NCBI GenBank assembly: GCA_016794345.1
Contig: JAEUKE010000076.1
Location: 21,564 to 85,563, forward strand
DNA length: 64,000 bases
Direction of reading: 5' to 3'
Source of the DNA: Myxococcales bacterium
GTDB lineage: Bacteria; Myxococcota_A; Polyangia; Polyangiales; Polyangiaceae
Shown here: positions 56,595 to 64,000 of the stretch, one piece after another
Numbering within the stretch: the first letter of the stretch is position 1
How the letters are laid out: each line of letters opens with the position of its first letter
Notes under the pieces: model-generated
Seen by the model: only the letters and a program-made list of their open reading frames with translations
The model's database searches: none
Told to the model about the DNA's origin: nothing
Program-made: the position numbers and the translations under genes

Positions 56595-58225
56595 ATACCC
56601 GAACGCTCGCGTACGCGCTCCTGCCGCTCCTCCTCGCCTGTGGTGACGGGGCCGTCGGCGACTCCGAGGACGGGAGCGGCGCAGGCGCCGCTTCCGGGCC
56701 GACCACGGGGACCGACGGCTCGGGCGCCGGCTCGAGCACCGGCACGATGGGGACGACCACCGGCTCGAGCACGACGACCTCGGGAGCCGGTGGGGGCGTC
56801 TCGCTGCCGGACAGCGTCGACGTCGCGCTGGAGAACAACGGCGCGAGCGGGCAGACGCGGGTCAACTTCGCCGTCCCGCTTCCGCCCGGCAAGCTCTCCG
56901 ACGACTCGCTTGTGCGCGTTACCGCAAACGGACAGGAGCTCGCCCGCGTCACGCGCGGGCTCGCGCGATATCCGGACCAGAGCCTGCGGAGCGTGCAGGT
57001 CCAGGTCGACGTCGATCCGGCCGCGAGCGCGACGCTCACGGTGGGCTTCGGCGAGGCGAGCCCGCTCGCGGCGCTCGAGCTCGTCCCCGTCGCGTCGACC
57101 CTCGTGTCCCCCGACGGCGAGTCGGGGCCGCTCGTCTACGCGGTGCTGCCGGCCTCCTGGCTCTCGGCGTCGCGTGTCGCGGGACCGCTCGTCCCCGAGG
57201 CCGACGTCGCGGGGACCGATCTCGACGCCTGGTCGACACATTGTGACTACGACAGCTTCGACACCGAGACGTTCCTCGCGGAAGGCGCGGACACGACCCG
57301 CGCGGTGTGGCTCTACGATCGGGGCACGGCGCTCTACCGCGGCTACGCGCGTCGCGGCACGACCGGGCCGCTCGCCTCGGCTTACCGCGAGACGAGCATG
57401 TTCAAGAACCGCATCACCGGCAGCGGGACGTCGGCCCGCAACGGCATCCCGCAGGGCGCGTCGGAAGACCCGAAGTACCAGTACGCGCAGAACCTCGCGA
57501 TCCACTACCTGCTCACCGGCGATGACTCGTTCCGCGAAGCGGCCGAGGCGATGGCGCTCGGCATGACCGAGCTCTGGCCGAGCCCCGAATACGCGGGCGG
57601 CACCGACTCCTGGACCGAGCGCAACGCCGGCTTCGCGCTCCTCGCGTACACGTGGGCCGCGATGGTGAGCGACGACGTGGCCGACACGCTCTGGGCCGAG
57701 GCAGACGCGGCGGCCTCGGCCTACGTCGCCATCCAGGAGACGTACCCCGTCGGGTACGACGACCCGGACGCGCGCTGCTTCGCGCACCACGGCGACGCGC
57801 ACGATCCGGAGGAGGGCATCCCCTACTTCGGCTGCAGCCCCTGGATGAGCGCCATCCTCGCGGACGGCCTCGACGCCTACGCGCGCGCGCGCGGCGGGGC
57901 TCAGGGCGACGCCGCGCGCCTCGCGCTCGTGAAGCTGGGGCGCATCATCGCCCGCGACGGGCTCGACGACACCGGCAACCCGCTCTACTGGATGGGCGTC
58001 GGCACCGATCAAGCGCTCCCGGACGACTACCTGGAGCACGTGGGCGAGAGCGCCTACACCGTCGCGCTGGCTTATGCCCACGACGGCAAGACGGACGCGG
58101 CGCTCGGCGCAGCGGCGAACGCTCTGGTGACCAAGTTCAGGAACGAGGGAACGGTCGGCCAGCTGCGGAGCTTCAACTGGCAGTGCCGCTCGGCGGTGAT
58201 GACGCCGACCTTCCTCGCACCCTGA
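56591..58225 (+). CDS. secreted lipoprotein with RIFT-barrel/toroid-like architecture
   Basis: 544 residues; start ATG 56591 overlaps the heparinase-like stop. Lipobox LAC (Cys17) and a Gly/Ser/Thr tether to about 70. Residues about 75-200 (VALENNGASGQTRVNFAVPL, LARVTRGLARYPDQSLRSV) resemble the RIFT-barrel domain of PcRGLX/YetA-type rhamnogalacturonan-active proteins. The C-terminal 330 residues are helix pairs typical of an alpha/alpha toroid (LAIHYLLTGDDSFREAAEAM). Likely a polysaccharide-processing partner of the gene before it. Family placement is by pattern only. Confidence 0.78.
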   Translation: MNTRTLAYALLPLLLACGDGAVGDSEDGSGAGAASGPTTGTDGSGAGSSTGTMGTTTGSSTTTSGAGGGVSLPDSVDVALENNGASGQTRVNFAVPLPPGKLSDDSLVRVTANGQELARVTRGLARYPDQSLRSVQVQVDVDPAASATLTVGFGEASPLAALELVPVASTLVSPDGESGPLVYAVLPASWLSASRVAGPLVPEADVAGTDLDAWSTHCDYDSFDTETFLAEGADTTRAVWLYDRGTALYRGYARRGTTGPLASAYRETSMFKNRITGSGTSARNGIPQGASEDPKYQYAQNLAIHYLLTGDDSFREAAEAMALGMTELWPSPEYAGGTDSWTERNAGFALLAYTWAAMVSDDVADTLWAEADAAASAYVAIQETYPVGYDDPDARCFAHHGDAHDPEEGIPYFGCSPWMSAILADGLDAYARARGGAQGDAARLALVKLGRIIARDGLDDTGNPLYWMGVGTDQALPDDYLEHVGESAYTVALAYAHDGKTDAALGAAANALVTKFRNEGTVGQLRSFNWQCRSAVMTPTFLAP

Positions 58226-58230
58226 GCAGC

Positions 58231-58266
58231 AGCCCCCTCACGGAGGTGAGGGGGCTGGGGGGTGAA
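58231..58266. terminator. hairpin after the polysaccharide genes (REP-like, copy 4)
   Basis: AGCCCCCTCA-CGGAGG-TGAGGGGGCT (58231-58256), a perfect 10-bp stem 5 bp past the stop codon, followed by GGGGGGTGAA. Inverted version of the atpG element. Confidence 0.65.
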
Positions 58267-58316
58267 CCTGCAGCACCTCCCTCACCCAAGGCGACGGGCC
58301 AGGGCCCTCCACTCTC

Positions 58317-58955
58317 TCACGGCTCGAGCGTCAGGCTCACGCAGTCGACGAGCACCTCGGTCCCTTGCGGCGCGCTCGTCCCGTCGAACGAGATCGCGAA
58401 GAGCGCCGTGGTCCCGCCTGCCGAAGGCCAGGTGGCCTCGGCCGTGCGCCACCCGTCGGCGCCCTCGGCGTCGGCCGCGTCGATCGCGAAGGGGACGGGT
58501 GCGGTCAGCTCGACGTCATCCACGCGAACGAGCAGATCCGCCTCGACCAGGTCGGGCGCCTTCATGCGAGCGCGGGCGTGGTACGTGCCCGCCCCCGCCC
58601 CCGGCAACACGCTGCGGAGCTCCGCATAGCCGGCGCCCATGACCACGCGCGCGGACTGGCAGCCGCAGAAGCGCCCCGTCGTTTCGGGCTCGAGCGAGCC
58701 GAGACCCGACGCGAGCCAGCCGAACACGCCCTCCTCGAACGAGCCGTTGGCGAGGAGCTCGGTGCCAGGCCCTGCGCTCTCCTCGGGCGGGCAGGCCCCG
58801 CCGCCGGCCCCGCCCTCGGAGACCGAGCCGGTCGACGAGGTCTGCGCGCCTCCCGCGCCGCCGCCTCCCGCGGCGGCCTCGGTCGCCTCCTCCAACCCGA
58901 AGACGAGGTTACACGCCGTCGAGAGCAGCGCGACGAGACCCAACGCCGCGCGCAC
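58317..58955 (-). CDS. lipoprotein with carbohydrate-binding-like domain
   Basis: 212 residues. Lipobox TAC (Cys15), then a Gly/Ser/Thr tether to about 55. The C-terminal 145 residues begin LLANGSFEEGVFGWLASG, the usual opening of CBM4/9/22-type beta-sandwiches, and end VLVDCVSLTLEP; two Cys pairs are possible (CGC near 97, Cys near 205). It may bind glycans at the surface. It is the last gene of the minus-strand cluster and converges with the polysaccharide genes. Confidence 0.78.
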   Translation of the reverse strand: MRAALGLVALLSTACNLVFGLEEATEAAAGGGGAGGAQTSSTGSVSEGGAGGGACPPEESAGPGTELLANGSFEEGVFGWLASGLGSLEPETTGRFCGCQSARVVMGAGYAELRSVLPGAGAGTYHARARMKAPDLVEADLLVRVDDVELTAPVPFAIDAADAEGADGWRTAEATWPSAGGTTALFAISFDGTSAPQGTEVLVDCVSLTLEP

Positions 58956-58956
58956 G

Positions 58957-59946
58957 TCAGAACCTCACCGTCGCGTCGAATCGGCCGAGCCCGAGATCGA
59001 GCGAGGCGCGCGCCGTCTCTCCGCCAGCGTCGTTCGGCGCCGCCGCGAAGAGCACGATCCCCAGCGCCGCGACGCCGACCCCCGTGAAGAACACCGCGGT
59101 GCCGACGTCTCCCAGAGATCGCGCGTCGCGGACGTCCGAGGCGTCGCGGCAGACCGGCGGTGCCCCGGCGCAGCCTCCGCTGACAAGACCGTCATCGTAG
59201 CTCGACTTGGCGGCCGCACCGACGGCGCTGCCCGCGCCGACGGCGGCCAGGCCGACAACGCCGATCGAGAGCCCGGCGATCCGCATCGGGGACCAGAACC
59301 CGCCCTCCTCTCCGCCGGGTGAGGTCGAGCCGCCCTCGCGCGGAGTCTTCTGCGGCCCGGCCTCGGGTGCACGCAGCTCGACCCGGGTCGAGCCCGGGCC
59401 TTCGGGGATCACGACGCTCTCCGTTCGATCCCCGGTGCTCGTCGAGAGCCGCAGCGTTCGGGGCCCGGGATCCACGGGCAACCGCGACGAGAGCGAGGAG
59501 CGCGGCTGCTCTCGACCGTCGATCGTGAGCTTCGCCGTCGCATCGGCCGCGACGCCCGCCGGAATGGTGACCTCGAGGTAATGCAGCTTCCCTTCGAGGT
59601 CCGCGGCGCGTGCCTCCGCCTCGGAGGCGCGGTCCTTCTGACCCAGCTTCGAGGCGCGCGCGGCGACCTCCCGGTAGAGCCCCCACGCGCTCGCGCTTCG
59701 GCCGGCGCGCTCGTAGCACCTCGCGAGCACGAGCTTGCCGCCGAGCGCCTCGCCTCGCGTCAGCTCCACCGCGGCCTCGAGCTTGGGACAGGCCTCCGCC
59801 GTGTTGCCCGCTTCGAGCAGGTCGCTGCCTTGCTGGAACAGGACCTCCGCCTGCGCGCGCGCTTGCGGCTCGATCTCGTCGGCCCTCGCCGAACGAGGAG
59901 CCACGACCAACAAGGCGGCCAGCATCGCCGCACGGGCGCTCTGCAT
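58957..59946 (-). CDS. TPR/PEGA-like secreted protein next to a kinase
   Basis: 329 residues. Signal peptide MQSARAAMLAALLVVAPRSARA. TPR-like helices at about 25-110 (AEVLFQQGSDLLEAGNTAEA, LARCYERAGRSASAWGLY). A PEGA-like beta segment follows at about 120-190 (LEVTIPAGVAADATAKLTIDG), then a Ser/Gly linker and two hydrophobic helices (about 220-245, 285-305). This type of gene regularly neighbours Ser/Thr kinase genes in myxobacteria. It lies 30 bp after the kinase gene, but it has its own TAACGT hexamer 9 nt before the ATG. Confidence 0.85.
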   Translation of the reverse strand: MQSARAAMLAALLVVAPRSARADEIEPQARAQAEVLFQQGSDLLEAGNTAEACPKLEAAVELTRGEALGGKLVLARCYERAGRSASAWGLYREVAARASKLGQKDRASEAEARAADLEGKLHYLEVTIPAGVAADATAKLTIDGREQPRSSLSSRLPVDPGPRTLRLSTSTGDRTESVVIPEGPGSTRVELRAPEAGPQKTPREGGSTSPGGEEGGFWSPMRIAGLSIGVVGLAAVGAGSAVGAAAKSSYDDGLVSGGCAGAPPVCRDASDVRDARSLGDVGTAVFFTGVGVAALGIVLFAAAPNDAGGETARASLDLGLGRFDATVRF

Positions 59947-59955
59947 GCGAGCCTC

Positions 59956-59961
59956 ACGTTA
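59956..59961 (-). promoter_or_regulatory. candidate -10 hexamer TAACGT
   Basis: 9 nt before ATG 59946, in the 30-bp gap behind the kinase gene. Confidence 0.4.
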
Positions 59962-59976
59962 CCAGAGCGGACGCGC

Positions 59977-61344
59977 TCAGAAGAGCGTCTCACGCCGCTT
60001 CGCGCTCGAGGCAGGCTGCGGCGGTGCGGTCGTGCGGGGCGGACCCGGAAGCGGAGTGGCCGTTGACCTCGCCTCCGCGGAGTTGCTCGGGGCCGAAGGT
60101 GCGCTCGGGACGGGCTCGACCTCGGGCACGTGGCCCGGCGACGCAGGCGTCGAGCCCTCGGCGCGCTGCGCCGCCGAGGACGGCGCCTCCGCTGTCGCCG
60201 GCCCGCCGTCGCCTCGAACGAGGAGCCAGACCGCGACGGTCGCGGCGGCGGCGATAGCCACCGCGGCGACGACGCCCACCCCACGAGCTTGCGGACGCGC
60301 ACCGGAGATCGCAGGCGGAGTCAGGGCTGGCGGTGTGGGCTCGGGCTCCGACCGCTCGGTGGTGGTGGAGACGGCCGGCTCGAGATCGTCCGTCCCGCGC
60401 GCCTCGATCGCAGACACGATCTCCGCGCGCTCCGCGAGCTCCGGTCCGAGATGCTCGCGTAGCCAGCTCGCGACCGTCTCGCGCGTCGCGAGCGGCACGC
60501 CCGCCGCCTCCACGGACGCCGCCATCTGCTCCGCCGAGGGGAAGCGTCGTGTCTTGTCCTTGGCGGTCGCCCGCGCGACGAGCTCGTCGACGGCGGCGGG
60601 GTGACCGGAGGCCGCGGCGAGCGCGGGGAGCTCGGTCTCGATGATCGCTCGCATGATCACCGGGTCGGGGCCTTCGTAGGCGCGCCGGCCGCTCAGCATC
60701 TCCCACAGGCAGACGCCGGCGGCGTAGACGTCGGTCCGCGCGTCGACCGGCTCGCAGAGGACCTGCTCCGGCGCCATGTACGCGAGCTTCCCCTTGGTCT
60801 CGTTCGTGCGTGTGCGTCCCTGGATGCGGCCCTCCGCTTTGGCCACGCCGAAATCGAACACACGTGTGGTCCCGTCGGAGCCGACGAGCAAGTTGTGCGG
60901 CGAGACGTCCCGGTGCACGAGGCTGAGCGGCGAGCCACGCTCGTCCACCGCCCGGTGCGCCGCCGAGAGCCCGAGGAGCGCGTCGTGGATGATCCGCAGC
61001 GCGATCGGCGCCGGGACCGGCGCCCCGGCGCGCGCGAGCACCCGGTTCAGCGAGAAGCCGGGCACGTACGTCATGACCAGGAACACCTCGCCTCCGGAGG
61101 CCACGACGTCGCTGATCCCGACGACGTTCGGGTGGTCGACTCGCGAAGCCAGCCGCGCCTCGTCGAGGAACATCGCGACCACCTCGGGATCTTTCGCGAG
61201 GTGGGGGTGCATCCGCTTGACCGCGACCACGCGCGAGAAGCCGGCCGCGCCACGTTGCCGCGCGAGGTGCACCGTCGCCATGCCGCCGACGCCGATCTCG
61301 GCGTGGACTTCGTAGCGTCCGCCCAGCAGCGGAGCCGAAGGCAT
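59977..61344 (-). CDS. Ser/Thr protein kinase with C-terminal membrane helix
   Basis: 455 residues. Complete Hanks-type kinase: GVGGMATVHLA, Lys43 (AVKRMHPHL), HRDVSPHN at 144-151, DFG at 164-166, and KLAYMAPEQ. A Pro/Glu/Thr-rich stretch (about 320-345) leads to one membrane helix (about 348-372) and a Pro/Ala/Ser-rich outer tail to 455. It is a membrane kinase with its catalytic domain inside. TAAAGT lies 6 nt before the ATG. Divergent from the GMC oxidoreductase; the TPR/PEGA-like gene follows. Confidence 0.94.
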   Translation of the reverse strand: MPSAPLLGGRYEVHAEIGVGGMATVHLARQRGAAGFSRVVAVKRMHPHLAKDPEVVAMFLDEARLASRVDHPNVVGISDVVASGGEVFLVMTYVPGFSLNRVLARAGAPVPAPIALRIIHDALLGLSAAHRAVDERGSPLSLVHRDVSPHNLLVGSDGTTRVFDFGVAKAEGRIQGRTRTNETKGKLAYMAPEQVLCEPVDARTDVYAAGVCLWEMLSGRRAYEGPDPVIMRAIIETELPALAAASGHPAAVDELVARATAKDKTRRFPSAEQMAASVEAAGVPLATRETVASWLREHLGPELAERAEIVSAIEARGTDDLEPAVSTTTERSEPEPTPPALTPPAISGARPQARGVGVVAAVAIAAAATVAVWLLVRGDGGPATAEAPSSAAQRAEGSTPASPGHVPEVEPVPSAPSAPSNSAEARSTATPLPGPPRTTAPPQPASSAKRRETLF

Positions 61345-61350
61345 GACCCG

Positions 61351-61356
61351 ACTTTA
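61351..61356 (-). promoter_or_regulatory. candidate -10 hexamer TAAAGT for the kinase
   Basis: 6 nt before ATG 61344; a TAACGT further upstream (61356-61361) is an alternative. Confidence 0.45.
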
Positions 61357-61418
61357 CGTTACAAGCGCACGAGGCCGCAATCCGTGGCCGGGAGGTCGAC
61401 ACGCGCGAGGACCGGGGC

Positions 61419-61424
61419 TAAACC
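61419..61424 (+). promoter_or_regulatory. weak candidate -10 hexamer TAAACC
   Basis: 9 nt before ATG 61434; last base departs from TANNNT. Confidence 0.3.
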
Positions 61425-61433
61425 CGCCCGTCG

Positions 61434-63011
61434 ATGATCGAAGAGCACGACTACGTCGTCGTCGGCGCCGGCTCGTCCGGCTGCGTGGCCGCGTCCAAGC
61501 TCGCCGAGAGCGGCGCGCGTGTCCTCTTGCTCGAGCAGGGCGACCGCGCGGAAGACAACCCCGAGACGCTGCGCGCGGATGGCTACAAAGAGGCCTTCGT
61601 CAACGACCGGCTCATGATCGAGCGGTTCAGCCTGCCGCAGCCCGGCTGCGGCGGCCGGCGCATCTTCCTCGGCTCCGGCCGCGGCGCGGGCGGCAGCGGC
61701 GGCATCAACGCGATGGTCTACACCCGCGGCTCGCGGGAGGACTTCGACGCGTGGGGAGAGGGCTGGCGCTGGGACGACGTGCGCGCCGACTTCGAGGCCG
61801 TCGAGAAGGTCCTCGACGTCCGCCGGCGTACGCCGACCGCCTTCACCGAGGCGTGTATCGAAGCGGCCGAGCAGAACGGGTTTCGCCGCAAGGAAGACCT
61901 GAACGACGGCGATCTGGCGCGTGTGCTCGGCTACGAGTGGATGAACTTCCGCGGGGAGAACAGGCGCAACTCCTACGTCGCGTTCGTGAAGGATCGCCCG
62001 CGCGAGAACCTCGTGCTCCGGGCGAACGCGTCGGTGCGGCGCGTGGTGTTCGATCGCGATCGGCGCGCGGTCGCGGTCGAATACGATCGCGACGGCATCC
62101 GCGTGACCGCCAGGGCCCGCGCCGAGATCATCCTCGCCGCCGGCACGCTGGAGACCCCGCGACTGCTCCAGCTCTCCGGGGTGGGGGACGGCGAGCACCT
62201 CGCCTCGGTCGGTGTGCCGGTCGTGGCCGAGAGCCGCGGCGTCGGACAGAACCTCCACGATCACCCGAACGTGACGCTCTTCTTCAAGGGCCGCACCGAC
62301 ATCGACTGCTTCTACCCGCAGCTCTACGGCTTCACTCGCATCCGCGAGGCGCCCGGGGAGCCCGACGCCTGCCTCGTCTTCTACCCCGCTCGCTCGAGCC
62401 TCCGCGAAGGAATGATGCGGATGATCCCGGCGATGACGCTGCCCGAGGCCTGGCACCGCGCCGGCCGTGCGCCGCGCGCCATCCGGTCGGTCATCGGCGG
62501 CCTCTTCGATCAGGGCCCAGTCGAGCGCTTCATTCGCAAGGTGTGGGGCATCGTCGTGATCCTCGGGAAGCCGCAGAGCCGCGGCTTCGTGAAGATCGCC
62601 TCACCGCGACCGGACGAGCCGGCCATCATCGACCCGGCGTACTTCGCGACAGGCGACGACTTCGGCGTCATGCTGCGCGGGGTGAAGCTCGCGCGGGACG
62701 TGGCCAGATCGAGCGCGCTCGGGGCCATCGGCGCGACCGAGCTCCTGCCGGGCCCGATGGGCGTCGGGGAGCGCGGCGTCGCCGCCTTCGTCCGTCAGAA
62801 CTCGATGACGACCTACCACTACGCCGGCACCTGCAAGCTCGGCGACGACGCCTCCTCGGTCGTCGACCGCCAGCTCTCGGTGCGCGGCGTCAGCGGTCTC
62901 CGAATTGCTGACGCTTCTGTCATGCCCGTCGCGCCTGTCGCCGCGCTGAACGCGCCCAGCATGATGATCGGTCACCGGGCGGCGAGCTTCGCGTTGGCCG
63001 CGCGAAGCTGA
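61434..63011 (+). CDS. GMC-family oxidoreductase
   Basis: 525 residues, typical of choline-dehydrogenase/alcohol-oxidase relatives. N-terminal FAD fold DYVVVGAGSSGCVAASKLAE; GMC signature GSGRGAGGSGGINAMVYTRG; LAAGTLETPRLLQLSGVG; NLHDHPNVTLF. The C-terminal active site has TTYHYAGTCKLG and APVAALNAPSMMIGHRAA, giving the usual His/Asn pair. It should oxidise an alcohol with FAD; the substrate is not readable. No signal peptide, so cytoplasmic. Ends 12 bp before the next kinase gene. Confidence 0.94.
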   Translation: MIEEHDYVVVGAGSSGCVAASKLAESGARVLLLEQGDRAEDNPETLRADGYKEAFVNDRLMIERFSLPQPGCGGRRIFLGSGRGAGGSGGINAMVYTRGSREDFDAWGEGWRWDDVRADFEAVEKVLDVRRRTPTAFTEACIEAAEQNGFRRKEDLNDGDLARVLGYEWMNFRGENRRNSYVAFVKDRPRENLVLRANASVRRVVFDRDRRAVAVEYDRDGIRVTARARAEIILAAGTLETPRLLQLSGVGDGEHLASVGVPVVAESRGVGQNLHDHPNVTLFFKGRTDIDCFYPQLYGFTRIREAPGEPDACLVFYPARSSLREGMMRMIPAMTLPEAWHRAGRAPRAIRSVIGGLFDQGPVERFIRKVWGIVVILGKPQSRGFVKIASPRPDEPAIIDPAYFATGDDFGVMLRGVKLARDVARSSALGAIGATELLPGPMGVGERGVAAFVRQNSMTTYHYAGTCKLGDDASSVVDRQLSVRGVSGLRIADASVMPVAPVAALNAPSMMIGHRAASFALAARS

Positions 63012-63017
63012 TAACCT
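63012..63017 (+). promoter_or_regulatory. candidate -10 hexamer TAACCT
   Basis: 6 nt before GTG 63024; the first bases overlap the end of the GMC stop region. Confidence 0.45.
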
Positions 63018-63023
63018 GACCGG

Positions 63024-64000
63024 GTGCGTCCGAACGCGCCGCGCAATGTCGGCCGGTACGTGCTCTTCGATCCGATCGCGGCCGGAGGCATGGCGAGCGT
63101 CTATCTCGGACGCCTGAAGGGCGCGGCTGGCTTCGAGCGCACGGTGGCCATCAAATGCCTCCACCCGGGCCTCACGCGAGACGCGGAGACGGTCTCGATG
63201 CTGATCGACGAGGCGCACATCGCCTCGCGCATCCGCGCGCCCAACGTGGTCCCCATCCTCGACGTCATCTCGGAGGACGGCGAGATCTTCCTCGTCATGG
63301 AGTACGTCCACGGCGAGTCGCTCGCCAAGCTGCTCCGCGAGGCCGCCCGCCGGGGTGACGTCGTCGCGCCCGCCCTCGCGGTCGGCATCACCGTGGACTT
63401 CCTCCGCGGGCTACACGCCGCGCACGAGGCGCGGGCGGACGACGGGAGCCCGCTCGGCATCGTGCACCGCGACGTCTCCCCCCAGAACGTGATGGTCGGC
63501 GCGGACGGGGTGAGCCGCATCGTCGACTTCGGGATCGCGAAGGCCGCGTCGCGCGCGCAGACCACGCAGGAGGGTCAGATCAAAGGGAAGCTCGGCTACA
63601 TGGCGCCGGAGCAGCTGCGCTCGGAGCCGGTCGACGGCCGGACCGACGCGTTTGCGGCGGCCATCGTGCTCTGGGAGATGCTCGCGGGCCGTCGGCTCTT
63701 CGAAGGCGACGACGCGGGGAGCATCGTGGGGCGTGTGCTCCTCGGGACCATCCCCTCGCTCGCGAGCGTGCGCGCCGACGCCCCGCCCGAGCTCGGCGCC
63801 GTGCTCACCCGCGCGATGAGCCGCGACCCAGCCGAGCGTTATCCCACCGCGGCCGCCTTCGCCGACGCGCTCGCCGCGGCGGTGAAGCCGGCGCCGGCCG
63901 CCGAGATCGCGGCGTGGGTCGCCGACGTCGCTTCCGAAAGCCTCGCCGTCAAGGCGACTCGAATCGCGGGGCTGGCCGATCGAGCGGCCGAGCGCGAGGC
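63024..64000 (+). CDS. Ser/Thr protein kinase, cut by the window end
   Basis: At least 325 residues from GTG 63024, open to the last base. The kinase domain is complete: AAGGMASVYLGR, Lys44 (VAIKCLHPGL), IVHRDVSPQNVMV, IVDFGIAKAA and GKLGYMAPEQL. After it comes an Ala-rich linker (from about 285). The sequence is close in style to the kinase at 59977, especially HRDVSP and MAPEQ. The C-terminal sensor or membrane part lies outside the window. No stop was seen in this frame. Confidence 0.9.
   Translation, partial: MRPNAPRNVGRYVLFDPIAAGGMASVYLGRLKGAAGFERTVAIKCLHPGLTRDAETVSMLIDEAHIASRIRAPNVVPILDVISEDGEIFLVMEYVHGESLAKLLREAARRGDVVAPALAVGITVDFLRGLHAAHEARADDGSPLGIVHRDVSPQNVMVGADGVSRIVDFGIAKAASRAQTTQEGQIKGKLGYMAPEQLRSEPVDGRTDAFAAAIVLWEMLAGRRLFEGDDAGSIVGRVLLGTIPSLASVRADAPPELGAVLTRAMSRDPAERYPTAAAFADALAAAVKPAPAAEIAAWVADVASESLAVKATRIAGLADRAAERE

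Overview
High-GC (about 70%) chromosomal DNA with the gene repertoire of a myxobacterium (Myxococcota). A Polyangiales-type organism seems most likely, but this is inferred from gene content and no marker gene was compared. The pointers are many Ser/Thr kinases, an FHA-sigma54 activator and a kinase-GAF-sigma54 hybrid, about sixteen lipoproteins (many with Ser/Thr/Gly tethers), Cys-rich secreted proteins, a DUF1549/DUF1501 pair, and an ATP synthase locus lacking beta/epsilon and a/c genes. No tRNA, rRNA, CRISPR array, transposase or phage gene was recognised. Bases 1-241 hold nothing I can name.

Layout. 0.2-9.7 kb: DUF1549/DUF1553 lipoprotein with DUF1501 partner, secreted cyclophilin, alpha/beta-hydrolase lipoprotein, thioesterase and small lipoproteins. 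9.7-20.7 kb: DNA-repair genes (PolX and a LigD-type primase-polymerase, divergent; an ATP-dependent ligase further on), interleaved with a triple-Kazal lipoprotein and a 1587-residue kinase/ATPase/TPR/GAF/sigma54 regulator. 20.8-25.7 kb: lectin-like lipoprotein, then argD with a P-type-ATPase-shaped protein that has lost every catalytic signature. 25.8-31.9 kb: grpE, a short-tailed dnaK, a pseudokinase-ATPase-TPR giant and a small membrane protein in one tight run. 31.9-34.3 kb: dnaA and an 865-bp gene-free, AT-rich stretch with two DnaA-box-like sites, the predicted oriC. 34.3-43.8 kb: outer-membrane protein, miaE, a toxin-antitoxin-like pair, ATP synthase genes b'-b-delta-alpha-gamma, yciO.

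43.8-54.4 kb is an accessory regulatory zone: lipoproteins, a LuxR-type regulator with a HAMP kinase, a DUF4091 glycosidase-like lipoprotein, a Cys-rich membrane protein and an FHA-sigma54 activator. It contains two decayed partial copies of neighbouring genes and a duplicated promoter segment. 54.5-59 kb carries secreted polysaccharide-active candidates (heparinase-like, RIFT-barrel/toroid-like, CBM-like). 59-64 kb carries a TPR/PEGA-like protein, two Ser/Thr kinases (the last cut by the window edge) and a GMC oxidoreductase.

Window-wide, at least thirteen genes have a TANNNT hexamer only 5-9 nt before the start codon and no Shine-Dalgarno, which suggests leaderless transcription. Genes inside operons use GGAGG-type sites or stop/start overlaps. 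Four GC-rich hairpins of one sequence type lie just after stop codons and probably serve as terminators.
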